Below, in pieces: positions 46,940 to 61,900 of a stretch of DNA of 64,000 bases. Source of the DNA: Chrysaora quinquecirrha (taxonomy: Eukaryota; Cnidaria; Scyphozoa; Semaeostomeae; Pelagiidae); contig JACTAT010000060.1 in assembly GCA_014526335.1 (NCBI GenBank), forward strand, positions 8,349,686-8,413,685, given 5' to 3'. Numbering within the stretch: position 1 is the first letter of the stretch; the number at the start of each line of letters is the position of its first letter. Below the pieces are notes generated by a model. The model saw only the letters and a list, made by a program, of their open reading frames with translations, was not told the origin of the DNA and made no database searches. Position numbers and translations under genes: made by a program.

Positions 46940-49900
46940 TCAGTTCGCTGCTTCTTTCAAATTCATCATCGCTCGTTTAATCTTTTCCACTTCAGTTCTG
47001 AGTTGCGTTGCCTGCAAGAGAAGATTAATCTTGTTACTTTTGTTCGTTTTGACAGAAACTTAAAAAACGCCTTGTCCGAAAGTAGAAACTACTGAGAGTT
47101 TCTTTACCTTTGGAAATGGGATGTATTTCAGCAAAAACTCTCTTGGGTACAAAAATGGTCTTAAATTTACTTTTGATATTTCTGAGCCAGGAAGAGTTTC
47201 ATAGCGGCACTAGCATTTTCGGGTGCATTGCTAAAGCTTTTGGAAGTCTTGAACATATCTTATTGCCTGAATATGGTAATTTTTTAACCCCAAAATGCAA
47301 AAGGGTCCTTACTTTAAGATAAGCAAACACTGCATTAAAAATCATTTCAAACGTTCAACTCATTAAGAAATTAAGAACCCAAGCAATTTTGGCACAAAAG
47401 AGAAAGAAAACTTCGGGAAGCATCTGGATATCGTTATTCAGTAGCCTAGCCTATACACATTCTCAAACTTATCAAATTTGATCAGCTTGAGTCTCTTGGG
47501 CACAGGCTATTATTCAGTAGCAATACCAAAATTTTACTTTTATGCTTATACACTTATTCTTTTATAAGAAACCTCTTATAAGAAATAGTAAAAGCCCCTT
47601 TCCAGATAATCAAGAAACTCTTGAATCAATTAAGAAATCGGCACAAAACATTGACAAAAGAGCCAAAACTTTAGAAGCCCGACTAAAATTGATGGATCGG
47701 AGTTTCTTATATAAAATGAATGTAATTGTATGTCAGGTTACACGTTTTCTTTCTTTTTTTTAATAAGAAAGTGGTTTATAAGAAAGTAGTGCTCAACATG
47801 TTAAAAACTTAAGAAAGTTCAATTCTGGATTCTTTAAACTTAAAAAAGCTTTGTTTTATATTTTTGCTCTTCTGTTCAGTCGTTCATCTTGCTATTAAAC
47901 GAGTCTTATGATTATTTTCCATGAAAAACGTGGTATTCGTGCAATGTATACAGTGCCTTAAACTGTGCATTCTTAGAAATACTGCATCCTAAAATTTTTG
48001 CTAAGAAATTCACAAGGAAGTTTTGGTACTGAAAACATGAAATATCTAAGAAAAGTTTCAATACTGGCCGAAAAAAACTTTCTTATAAAATAAAAAACGT
48101 GTATCTGGAATGGTTATCGCATCGTGTATGAAATTTCTTTTCAGATATATCGAATAACAGCCCCGTTGTCTAATGAGTGAGTCAATTATTAAATATATAA
48201 ACGATAGCATCTTAGCGCGAGAAGGGAACAGGTCCAATTTTGTTGTTCAAATCAAGTCGCAGCATGCAAAGACGATTAGGCGTCGAAATATTTTGCGGCA
48301 CTCAGCTTCAACAGCTGAAATAAAGAATAAATTTCAACTCTGGTTGGAAAGCCATGGGCTTCACAGTTAAACTGATTATACAGCTTCCAGAACTCTAACA
48401 TTCAAGAAGGGGATTTCACACAGAACAGAATACTAACTAAAGATTGACCACCGCAAACAACTTAATATTCACTATTCGTAAAAAAAATACATATTTTCTA
48501 TATGAAACTCAGCTGGGGGGCCTAAGTCTAATAATGCAGTACTATAGGTTTCTTAAACTTTGAGGGTCTAAAGCTTTTTAAAAGTTTAGCACTAAAAATA
48601 AAGTTTTACCTTTTCTTGATTTTGATCTCGAACATTGTCAGGCACCTAAGAAAAGAAAAATAATATTTCAGTCGTACAAACTTTTAAATGCAATAAAAAG
48701 CGAAACAAATAATTGGTAAATCAAGATCTTCGTTTTATTTGGGGGCTTTGGAATCTGTCTATATGAAAAACCAGAAAACCGGTTCTGTGTAGACATTGAG
48801 AGAGCGTTCTTTGGGATTTTCGTCCACGTCCTCTTCTTTCTGGAGTCTTCCAGCAGATCGAAAGCCCGTTCTTTTGGACAACTCTCGGGAAAATTGAAGC
48901 CTTTCAAGGCTCCAGACTCTACTGTTTTCAGAACTGGAAGCTTTGGTAGACTGCACAGAGAAACTGTTTTCAAATCAACTTCTCAAAAGTCTTCTGTTTT
49001 TGAAGAAAACGCATTTTTTGCCGTCTGGCATCGAAAGCCTCCGAAGTCTACTTTTTTCAGAATTCAGAAAAGATAAAAGTCCCCCAAAAAACACACCCTT
49101 AGTTGTATTATAACTTGGACTCTTCAATCAATTAAACTGGTCATCCCGCTGTATCCAATGAACTACTTGGTGTTCTAATCAAAATAGGAATTCAGCCTCA
49201 CATTTGTGAATGGCGCATTTCAATCTCTTTCGGGGGATTCATTTTGTTGCAGACTGCAGTTAAGTTTTCAATTTTTTGCTCACGCTTATACTCCAAGGAG
49301 TGTCACACGGACATTCTGCATGTTTAAAGAAGTTTCCTCTTTTCTTCAAAATTTTTAAGCATTATTAGAAAAATTATTTGCATAGGGCTAAAAACTTTGA
49401 GCTACCTTTTTCTCGTAATCTTCGATACCCATTGCTTCCATCAGTTTACAAAGCTGTGATTCTGTTTTCGATAGTTTTTCATCTAATTTTGAAATTTCTT
49501 TATCAATATCCACCAAACCCTGAAACAAAAAGAAAACAAAAAATTGAACCACATCAGTTTTCTTTGATTTGAGACACTACTTCTAAAAGAATAAAAGACC
49601 AAGAGGTAGGCCCCCCACATCCATATTCCTTTTCCAACTGGTCTCTAAGGATGTGGGGGTGCTGGGCTTGTCGTGGAGGCAAAGAGAGACAACTTCAGCT
49701 AGTGGCAAACAATAGGGATGGTTCTTGTGTATTTGGAAAATGTTACTCAGCAGAAGCAGCAGCACTTAAATCAATCGAATAAGATTATACTTCAATCATT
49801 AGGAGGTTCCGAGGGTCGGGGGTCGAATTCACTCCTTGGGAATCTCGTACATCCTTGCTTTAAATTCTATTACTTTCATGAAATCCCTTGGAAATCCTTT

Positions 49901-52900
49901 TGTTCAACAGGAATCTCGTACGCATTTTGAAGAGTCATACATCCATCGCCGAGGGTAAGTGTCAATAGGATAACTGAATATTTGCAGGATTATGATTCAT
50001 CGTGATTGATATCAAGTTTGATAGTCATTACTGATTACAGTTTTAATATGATTATGATCATTTGATCATTGATTAGCAATGATTATTATTTTGATCAGCT
50101 GTGGCTAAAAGTATTGACTTAACATAGCTTGATTAGCTTTGCTGCTTCAATATGATTAAGATCATTGCAGAATGATAATGCTGTAATTCTAATAAGCTGT
50201 GACTATTCTTAATGATTGATATTGATAGTTGATTACCTTGATGTGAAGGTGTACTTCGCATTTATCACCAACCAAAGCAACAGCACAACCATTTGGAGTT
50301 GGATCGTCATGTTTCAGTATATGCACACTAAAAGGCAACATCAAAATTTGTTGGTCAAATATCTGAGATTTGTTTCACAAATAATGTTTGATCGTTTGGC
50401 CACGTCAAAAACATTGCTTGACAAGCAGGAAAAAGCTCAGTTTGTTGGGAGCTGTTTTTTGAAAAAATTCAAAACAATTTTGTTTGCCGCAAGCAAGAAA
50501 TGTTTGACCAGCAAAGCTTTGCAATATGATCAAACGATCAAAAATCTTGCTTGACAAGCCAATTTGTAATGTTTAACAAACAATGTTTGATCGCTTGGCC
50601 AGGGCCTAAAAACATGAGCATCAAATTCTGATCATCAAGCAATGTTTTATGGTGTAGCCAAACGAACAAACAAAAGCTTCTTAAATGTTTGACAAAAAAT
50701 GTTTGATCGTTTTGCCAGGGCCTTGTAGAGAGACTAAAAAAAGTAAAGATTCTTACTTTGAAGAACTTGTTAATGTTTTGATTGTTTCCAACAGCAAATT
50801 GACAATACTGTCAACGTCATCAGAATGTGGTCTCAGATAAACTGTGGAAAAGTAAGAAAAATTTTCAAACTTGGAATCCATCTTATGATCGTCATAAAAT
50901 GATGACTGATTTTCTTATAAAGAACCATTTCATAAAGAATCTACATGCATGTAGAAGGCAGACAAAATTAAATGACTTATACTTAAAGATAAAATCGCTA
51001 CTTTTCAGTTTTGAATATTTTTACACTGTAGAAAATTAACAATAAAGAAGCCGGTTCCATTCATTTTCAGTCAAAACTAGCTTAAATTGTATGCTAGCAT
51101 GTATCAAATGCTTCCTTGAGAAGTTGCCAGCATTGTTCACATACAAAGTCTATAATTTTCATGACACAAAATATGAAGTAAAAATAAGGAACTATTAAGT
51201 AACTTTGGTACTAAAATGTGGCCAAAAAAGAGTCCAAAATAGGGAACTAAAGAAATTAGGCCTTGAGCTAGGTTCTTTATAAAGAGACAAGCGTGTATGC
51301 TTAATTACCATCTGCTTTCGCTTTCGTAGTAAGATATTCTTCTTTGATCGATCGCATTGACTTCACAATCTCCATCATTAAATCAACTTTGTTCTCAATA
51401 TCTTCATTGAAAAGCGAATGCTAAAACGGGGAAGAAGGGCATACCCATAGTCAGTACTCAGAGCCTAGTCGTAAGATCTTACAAAACAACAAAACATTTT
51501 TGCCAAACATTTGAAATTTGCTTATCAAGCAATGTTTTTCCGTTTTGCCATGTCATATAACATTGCTTGACAAGCAGAATTTTCTTGCTGGATTTTTTTT
51601 TTAAAAGTTATTGCAAGATATAAATGTTTGACGAATAATGTTTGTGACGTGGTCAAACGGTAAAACAGTCCGCTTGAAATGCAAATTTCAAATGTTTGAG
51701 AATGGTTGATCGTTTAGCAAGGGACTAAGTACGATGCTCTCTTTCCATTTGGCTTTGTGGTTAAGCCATGTTGAGCCTGAAACATATTCATACATGTATT
51801 TCATGAAAAATACATAAAAAAGCAAAATTTAAATTTCAAACCTTGTGTGGATAATCAGCAACACAAATACTTGAAGGCTTGGTGGAATTCCTAGCTGGTA
51901 GTCTTTGGAAAAGTTCTTCAGTAATAAATGGCATAAACGGACTAAGCAGACGCAAGCCAGTATGGAGACAAGTGAATCTGGTGACTGTTAAGGATAAATT
52001 AACCTGATCAAAAATAAGTGTTAATGACTTGAATAAAAGAAGGCTATCGCAATAAAGTATAATGAGAATAATGCGGTTATAACGTACTTTCTTATAACGT
52101 ACTCTCGGATATAAAATACACGTTTTTTTTAATAAACAACCGCTCAATAAGCAACTACTGACCTGACCTTAACATTAAGCAACTTGAGGGCTCAATTGAA
52201 TTACTGTAAGCAACTAAGAAGTCAAACAACCAAGCTTATTCTCTTTCTTGTGTCAGGAAATTGTTCTTTGTTCTTATGTTTTGCATGTTGAAGTTCGTTA
52301 GCTAACATTTTTCCACTTACTGGCTTCCAAAAGTCGTGTTGTAGGCCTAACAGTTGACGATTTTGACCCGCGAAGTCCTGAAATCAGAGAACAAAAGAAA
52401 ACACCCTGTTTATAATGTACTTCATTTATAACGTACCAAATACGACGGCCCCTTCAAGTACGTTATAACCGGATTTTACTGTATTTGTTTAAAAAATACA
52501 TTATCTGTATGAAGGATACAGGACGTTTCTTGAGGTCTTGATAGCATCTGCATCATTCCCAGTAAAAACTGGTTTAAGGGATTCCTGAAAAAAAGAAAAA
52601 TAACATTGTCCAAAAATGTTTTTCAAGTCTCAATTTTTGTTTCCCATCCTTTATTTAGACTTGTCACCTGTAGTCCCACTTAAGTCTCACATTTATGAAC
52701 AATCAGAAGCTTCTAAGGGCTCGAAACCTGTTCCAGCCGTGGAGACCCCTATCATTTTCCCAAAACTGTTTGATTTATTACTAATCTTCTTATCCAAATT
52801 TCAAGAAAACATTCCTCATACATCAAGTTAACTTTCAAAAAACATTCAAATAATACTAAAAAAAATGTTTAAACCTAGACTTACTACCTGAGTCGCAGTT

Positions 52901-55900
52901 ATCGCTAATTAATTCAATTGATGGACGCTCAAACTACGACTCAAACTAAGAACTTAACTTACAGTGAGAACACTGGCCTGAAATTTGCTGCCTCGATTCC
53001 ATCCTTTTGTTCATAGAAAATGTGGCGACCTAGACTTACTACATGAGTCGTAGTTTTCGCTGCCTTCAGCTCAATTCAATTCATTCAAATAAAAGTAAAA
53101 TAAAAAATAGTTGTTGCTGTTGTTGATGGCGGCAGCTCAAACTATGAGCGGGCTGTGTTGTGTGGGGGGCTGGGAGCGAATCTACGACTTTTGTAGTGAG
53201 TCTAGTGGCGACCCAGTATGAGCGATCTCATTTTAATGTTGACCTTGGTTTCATGAGAGATAACTAGGACTCAGGTAATAAGTCTAGTTTAAACCTACCA
53301 GATAAACGTCACAGAGATCATAGAGCCAGAAGTTATAGATGGCGGTGGTTGTTTTCACAAAATCATATCCTTCAAAGCCAATATTAGCAGCATCAACGGC
53401 TGAGCTCAGTCTACTCAGAATCCACTGGTCCATCATTGATTCATTACCAATTAGCTGAAAAAAATCAAGAAAAGTTTCACATGTAGAGTGGCCTAAATTT
53501 ATCACACTGTAATTTTGTCAAAGAGGTTCGTAGTTGTGTAGTCTAAGGGCAGTGATCATGTTTCACTTAAATTCCAGGCTTTGGGATCTAGGGCAGCTGA
53601 AAAAAATACGCTAAATTGCTGCGTTTCGGTAACACCTCTAAGGTCCCAATTGCCAGTTGCTAAACAATTGAAGCGGGACAAGGCATTCAGTGCTTGATCA
53701 AACTGCAGATACAGTTGAAATACAACCTTCAAAACTTCTACCTTAAGGAGAAAATAATGTGAAATGAATATCCCTGCATCTATTTCTTAAATGTATATAG
53801 AACTTGTCAGCTACTAGTTTACCTACTAGCCTATAAGCCTACTTATTTCTTAGAATTTTATTTGGGTAAGTACCTCAGAAATGGATAAAAATGTTCCAAA
53901 TAACTATACCTAACTACTATGCTAATATCATTAATAAGGTACAAAACAAAATAAGAAAGAATTCACTTACATCTTCGGTTTCATTCGGTTTGAAATCAGC
54001 TCCTAAATTCTTCAAAGCGAATTTTGTGGCATTCCATATTTTATTACAGAACCTCCTGTAGCCTTGAACTCGGAGGACATCTAAATTGACATCCCTGCCT
54101 AAATAAAAGGAGAAAGTCGATTAATCAATGAAGTGTTGAACCATTTAGTCAAAAAATTATTCTGCAATTAGTTGCAACTAAATTCTCCGTTCTGTTGTGT
54201 TGGGATATAATCACGGTCCTCAGTCGTTGGGGGGGGGTAGGGGAGCAAGTGGACTACTGTCAAGTACTAGGGGGAGTGTAACTTTCAGTCCCCCGTGGCG
54301 AGCTGGGAGGTCTGAGAAATAGGGAAAATGCCCACTTCAGTCTCGATTACTCTCTATCTCTAATTGGGTAGAATTACCAACTTATGCCAGAGCAACCTTA
54401 AGACAAGTGCCTGTTCTTAGAATGTGCACACGAAAAATCAAATAATCAATCAAGAATCAAGCAGTCAATCAGGTGATTAATCGATGAATAATACCTTGCC
54501 CAGTGTAAGCACACAGAGCGAATCTTAGTGCGTCAGTTCCACATTCTGGAATACCATGTGGATAATCTTCTTTCTATAAAAATAATGTTTAGTTTCTGTA
54601 ATTGGTTTTCTTTTGCTTTAACAATTTTCATGGTATATCGAAGCTATCAGCAAACATCACTACTCATCATACTTCGACTTAAAAAGTAGTTGAAAAGAGC
54701 AAACTGAACAAGCTCCTTTTTGCTTCTGGTGGTAACAAATGAAAGCAGCACAAGAGACTTGAAACACTTGTCATATTCTCTTATTACTCTTTCTGAGTAG
54801 TGTGTCTGCTGTAATAGAGGAAGGGCGTTTATTGCTATTCTTGTGTAGAAAAGAGAGGCGTTTATCAAAGGCGCGTCAATTTGAAGCTAGACGTTTATAA
54901 CACGAAATACGGTATACGTTTTCATGGCACATAAAAACTATTAGCAATTCGGAATCTATTGCCTTAGAAAAAAATACAAATGCGTAATTGTACCTGTCCC
55001 TTTTTCGCTTTATCCATTTCTTTGGGTTCTAAATTGTATTGAATGAGCTGCTTATGGAGATTCTAAACAGAACAAATATCATTACTTAAATTTACAAGTT
55101 ACATTTTCATCAACTTCTTGCATAACATAAAACATTTGATGGCCTAATCTGTTTCAGTGAGAACGACCAAGTGGTGAGTGCGCCTTCCTTGCAATCTAAA
55201 TGTTGTGGGTTTGATTCCCACTCGGCTTAAACTTGCCATAACAGAGTGAAGGAAGTCACCAGCTCTCTATAATTCCAGGCAAACGGCAAAAGGAATCATA
55301 AAGGGTGGGGCCATATCGAAAGGAAGCAACGGGCTGCATTGCGTAGATTATTATTGTATTCTTCAAGGGTTCCCCTGTGCTTAGGACAGAAGCACAACAG
55401 TCATATCATAGCTACATTGCCAAGATGGCAAACGGATGTTCCTATCAGCTATCATTATCATAGCCTATCTTTTGGTGCTGTTGAAACTCTGGCTGTAGAT
55501 ACTAATGAAAGCCCAAAATGAAGTACGAACTGGTTTTTTTTACCCAACGAAAGCCACTGATTTCAGAACAAATCAGTGCCTACAGTAAGAAATTAAACAT
55601 CCCGGTGATTTTCACCATTTTATACTGGCTACAAGTAATCAGTCTGGGCTTGCTTGCTGCTTGGGGCAAATGATTTAGATGCAGATTAAAAAAGAATAAA
55701 AGATCAAAAAACCTCCAGACTTATTCCAGTGATGACGTCAACAGGGTCGATGATATTGCCCAAAGATTTGCTCATCTTGCGTCCATGTGCGTCTCTTACC
55801 ATAGCATGCAGATAAATCTAAAAACAACAATAATTCAAAGTCAGCACCATCTTTCATGGGCCTTTAAAAGACATCTAAGGGTGAATAGAATAATGTAGGA

Positions 55901-58900
55901 AACATAACATAATCAATGATTTTGTACCAAACAGTATGTACACTATTAAATATAAAATTAAAAGGCCACAAAACTATTAAGATGTAAAAAGAAATAGTGA
56001 CTATTATTGTCTTGTGAAATTACAGTAGAAAAAAATAACACAAATAAGGAAATCTATGATACCTCTCTAAATGGAAGCTGTCCGGTTAATTTCTGTCCGA
56101 ACATTACCATTCTTGCAACCCAGAAAAAAAGAATGTCATGACCAGTTTCCAGCAGTGTGGTTGGATAAAAATGCTGCAAGTCTTTCGTCTGGAAGAAAAA
56201 CGACAGCTCATCATTTTCACAATCATGTTATCCCATGCAATGGTAGAAGAAAGACTCGTGAAATATAGCTTTAACGCTAATATCTTCGAGAAAAACTTCA
56301 GTCAAGCTTCAGTAAAGAATTTGTAAGCATTTGAGGACTACTAGGAGTCGCAAATCGTCTTGCTGGAGGAAAAGAAGCTTTGAAATGTAATATTGCTAGG
56401 TGAAGGTGAAGGTGAAGGTGAAATGGTGTTTTAGCGCCAATCGCTAGGATCTCAGTAGTAGGTTAACTAATCGAGACCTCGACCCTGGCTGTGACGCTAC
56501 CGTGGCTGGGCTCGAACCCTGACCACACAGAGCTTCTGACACCACGAGTCAGCTGGATTACACCACGACGCCACAGCACCTTCATAGGCCCTTAGAATAT
56601 CACTTTTCTAAGGGGTTTCCTTTGTAAGTAAATATGCTTCAAATAAAAAAATCTAAAAACTCAACATGAGAAAATTTCTAAATAGCGTTGAAAGTTTCTT
56701 AACTTTCTGATGATATAAGTGGCAGACATAGCTAGTGAATATAGATAAACATAAAATTAGCTAAAACTTTAAAACAATTGTAATAAACAATTCAAAAACC
56801 AGAAGTGAATGGAAATTATTCTTCACTCAGTTATAAACGATTAGGGAAATTTCGCTAGTTTTACCCACCTGATCTGGCCATCCAAAAATGGAGAATGGAA
56901 AAATGGCGGACGAAAACCAAGTGTCAAGAACATCTTCATCTGTAAAGGGAATAAAAAAGATTATGATAATTAATTACTAAATTAGATAAATGAAAATGAG
57001 ATCACATTTCGTGTTTTCAAAGTTAGCGGAGAGAACAAAGAAAAGCAAAGAGCCCTGGCTGCACATGTAGGAACGTATGACGTCATATATAAAAAATTTA
57101 ATCCTGAAAGAGCGAAAAATTGAAGGGGACACCCGGGATTGAACCAGGGACCTCTCGATCTGCAGTCGAATGCTCTACCACTGAGCTATATCCCCTAACG
57201 ATAAAACTGGTAATGTTTTACCAAGCCATTCTACGCAAACAACAGGTGGTTTCCGTGACATAATAGCGAGATAACTTGTTCAAACTCATTGACAATAAGG
57301 CAAATTTGGCAAGTAGCATAAAACTAATGTAGTAATAGCCGCACAACGGGGAAAGGGGGTAAAGGTTTATGGAAGAGATATTCTCAATTAACGATTGTCC
57401 ATATGACCTAAGAGACTCAAAGTTCAGAAATACCAAGTCTAACTATAAATTATATGGGTTCAATACTGTCTCATATAGATGCAACCAAATTTGGAACTCA
57501 ATTCCCTTAGAAATAAAAAATGCCCCTACATTAGATATATTTAAGAATAGAATCAAAACTTTTACGAATTTCAAATGTACATGCAACTTATGCAAACAAT
57601 ATATTCAAAACGTAGGTTATGTTTAACTCTATTCAAAGTTTTTCTTCTTTTTAACAAATTTATGATGCTGTTACTTGTTAGTTTGGTTTTGCATTGTTAA
57701 TTTAAAAATTTTAGTTAGTTGGTTTGAATTAGCTAAAAGTTTGTTAATTTTAAGCTATAGTACTACCAACTGTAAAGAAAGAAAGTAAAAAAAAAAGGTT
57801 ATGAAAATCGATGCAACGCTGCGTTGCTTGAATTGCAGTGAATTTCCCGGAAGAAGCTAATAAACTAAGTCGTAAGTTGTAAACAGAAGAACTGTCAGAC
57901 TTAAAAGCATAACTTTCTTCTGCTGCATGTTAAAAGTCTAGGAACTAGGGGCCCAAAATGAATACCTGAACTTACTTAGTTGTATTTTTGGACGGATCTT
58001 GATTTTTTAGGCTCGGTTTGAAGAGCTATAACTGGGACATAATAGGGCTGAGGAATACCTTGTTTCAAATTGATTTTGTCTTTGCTGACGTTAAATTTTT
58101 TCGCAGCTCTCTCCTTTGCTTCATCTTCAGTTCTTCCGCTAAAATGGAAAGACAATATATTGATTAAGACATCAAATTAAAGCCTAGTTCTCAGGTCTCA
58201 TATACCCTAAGAATCGCGAGTTGTTCCCATTTTATCGAACGTTTGTGTTATTGAACGTTTTATCCAATATGAGAAAGAGAGATCTGTTTTGGATTTAAAT
58301 ATCTTTTCATCCATTCAACAGGATAATTTAGGGTCGATATTTTGTGAACAAGTATTTTTCATCTTGCACTGCCAAAGCGAAACGTTATAATAAATAGATT
58401 GATGGCCGATTTAGGAGGACGAGGTTTTAAATGCATTGACATAACATACATTATTAGCCACACATCAACTCGGAAAAAATTCTACCTTAGCTCAAAAGAA
58501 CAAGACCAAAAAGTAAAGGAAACAAAAGTACACTAACCTCACCCAGTAATTACCATCAGCATCCTAAAATCAATGAAAAAACAATGTTTCTTTTGTACAA
58601 GAAATGCTGCTATTAATTGAAAGATTTCACAAACGTTTCCATTCGATGGGAAGAAATGCGTGAAACTGTATAATTTTGGCACGAAAAATCACATCATGCC
58701 ATGAAAATTTGAAGAAAAAATTATAAGGAACTGAAACGTACAAAGTATAATTGATAACAAATAGCTACATACATCACCGGTTGGAGAGTCGCTATCATCC
58801 ACAGTCACAAAATAGGCTGGAATACGATGGCCCCACCAAAGTTGTCTTGATATGCACCAATCTCTGCAAAAGAAAAGCAAAGTTAACTAGCAAACTGTAA

Positions 58901-61900
58901 ACTCGCATCCTATCCAATATGACTGACATTATAAGATGCCGGTATAAATTTTTAAGTCCTTTATTGAGTTATTTTACAAAGGGAGAGGACAGGGGACAGC
59001 ATCTAGAAATGGTCTACCCTCTCCTGTAAATAAATGAAGAGAAGTGAAGAGAAGAGAAGAGGTGTTGTTGAGGGGGGGGGAGGTGACACATGATTTCCAA
59101 TTGTTTACTCAAACCTCAAACGCCTGACAACTGTAGAATCGTAACTCATTCTGGACTCCGAAAATGAATAACTTTCTCTGAACAAAAAAACAAACTAATA
59201 AACAACTAGTTTACCAAGCAAGTCTCATTCTAAAACTTGGTATTCTAAGGCCCTCGCCGAAATATCAAACATTTTTGGTCAAACATTTGAGATTTACATT
59301 TGAGGTCACGTAACAAAACTTTGCTTGATAGGAAGAATTTGATTAGGAAAGTTTTTGTAAAACTTCAAAAATATCTGTCAATGCTTGTTCTCCAGCAAAA
59401 TATGTTTGACGAGCAATGTTTTGCGACGTGGCTGACGACGAAGCAAATTTCAGATGTTTGACCAAAAATGTTTGATGGTCTGACTAGGGCCTAAGAGTTC
59501 CATAAAAATGTATAAAGTAGAATGTGAGAAAACCTGCAATTTTCCATCCAAGAAAACCATGTCTTCTCGTGTGAACTTGGAATAATCTTCAATTCTCCTG
59601 ATCGAACAGCCTAAGAGTTACCAACAAGAAGAACAATAGTTGAACTTTTCCATTTGTTGAATTTAATCTATGCTATGTAGCACGTATGGTTAGCTTTGCT
59701 CCTTTTTGCAAATAAATCTTTACGCTCAGGGTGATGGTACTTCATAGTTTTTCTGAAAGGCTGGTGGGTCCCATATGGGTCGGTAAATATATTCTACAAA
59801 AGTGTACTTTCATTATCATTCAGTTTACATTGTAACTTTCATATAAGGTTAGCTAAGAGTAAGTGAAACCAATGTCTACCTTAACAGCATTTTCAGCCAT
59901 TTCTCTGCAGTCAACATACCACTGTGGCTTCAAAAGTGGCTCAACAATGTCCTTGGAACGGCTAAAAAAGAAATAAATAAATCAAAATCACAGAAGGAGC
60001 ACATTATATAGGACAAATTATTGAAATGACGAAGATACCTGCACACAGGAATGACCATAGGATTGTCTTCAGTCTTGATATACAATCCAGCATCTTTCAA
60101 AGCTTGTAGAACAGTTTTCCTTGCTTCAAATCGTTTGGATTTCTGTAGAAGAGAATAGTCAAATGACTGACATATATATCTAGATCAAAAGGCTGCAGTT
60201 TATGAGCTACAATTGTTGCGAAAAGTAGAAGGAACGCCTCTGATTTCCACTATGAATTCCTAGCATTTGAAGACAACCAGACATTTGCAAGGCTTAGAAA
60301 TGTTGATACCGATGACAAATGCTCTTGAAATTGAGTCGAAACAATCTCAGAATTGCCTAGTCACTCGACATTGTTTTTGGGAGAAGGGGAGGAACAAGAG
60401 AAGATTGTGCACGGCAAATAAAAGTTTATGTAGGGAGGAGACAACAGTTTGGCACTTCTGCAGAGTATAAGATAGTTGTTAAGATCAATTTTTAGCATAT
60501 GTTTCTCAACGACTAGCTAATATTCTCACCAAGATATACATTCCCTTAAGTACAAAAAAATTGGAAAAGGAAATATTGAATGAAGTAGCCACTTGGACTT
60601 ACAATGAAATGCTGGTACTCTGGCTTAAAATCTTCGACATCTTTAATCAGACCACTGTCATCCATCATTTGTATAAACGACAAATCATGTCGTTTACCAA
60701 TTTCAAAATCATTATGATCATGCGCAGGAGTAATCTTCACAGCACCTAAACACAGAAAAATCCAGTTATTAGAAGGGACAAAGACGCTGTACGGGTTCAA
60801 ATTAAGACATCACAACCAATCAGTTAAAAAGTTGTGGCTATCACTTACCTGTACCAAACTCAGGATCAACAGCCTCGTCGAACACAATTCGAAGTTTTCT
60901 GTTACAAAATGGATGCAAGGCAAACTTCCCTTCAAGATGCTGAGAAGAAACAAAACAGATCATCTACCAGTGAATATCAACTGGATATCCAAACTATCCT
61001 AAAACTTGACTTAGCATATCTGTCCTCTTTAGTGATGCCCTCTCTTGCTCGGTAGCTTCCTTGCAGGGACAGTATTGTCTCCTGGAGGAACGTATATGAA
61101 GCAGTGGTTGTGCAATTGTCCTCCTCCTTGCTTTTATGGATAAAGATGGGCGACTGTAAGTAAATTGCACGACAAGATCGTGGCCAGCCTCTTGTCATGT
61201 AGCTCATCTAGTAGCAGTGAGATAGAAACCCAGAGACCAGGTCTTATTAGAGCCAGAGTATGTCTTACCAATCTGTCACAATATCTCTTGCATTATAAAT
61301 TTCTTAAAACAAGTATAGAACACTTGTAATTGATGCGATTTGCTTTGGTTCTCTTACCTTATATCTGGAATCAGTAGGATGCACTGCAATGCCTGTATCC
61401 CCAAGCATCGTCTCAATACGAGTTGTTGCAACAATGATCTTTTCATCTGAAACAAAAATTAGATAGTTTTAGAAGAAGCAGATTTCTATAATATTTCATC
61501 CCACAGACGCATTATAGGAATGACCTTGTTTCTTTCAGGAGACCAAAAAATTTCTGGAACAATTGGTGCCGTGGTCCCCTATATTTTCCACCCCTGTCAT
61601 CTCTTGTTTCCATTTTGAAATGTGCCAAGTAATTTTGTAATAAATAATGACACCGTATCAGCTGTTTTTAACTGAAGATGAATTAAGTAAATCCGAAACA
61701 TGTCTTGCAAACTGAAATCATTTGTCATTTTGAAAGAACAAATCAATTACTGACAACACTTTCACTGGTATTAAATCAATAGCTTTGGGTCGTATCAATT
61801 GCTCAAAAGCTAGGAAAATCTATGTTTGAAGGAATCACAGCCCCATATAGCATTTAAAAATATCGCCATGCCTCAATTTTCAAAGACAACAATGATAAAA

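Noticed and set aside
52327..52383. Exon-like segment [19 protein letters not shown] with good splice sites (minus strand)
   Set aside because: VARS1 exons 52584-52520 and 51977-51842 join directly in phase to give the conserved [16 protein letters not shown]. Including this segment would break the frame.
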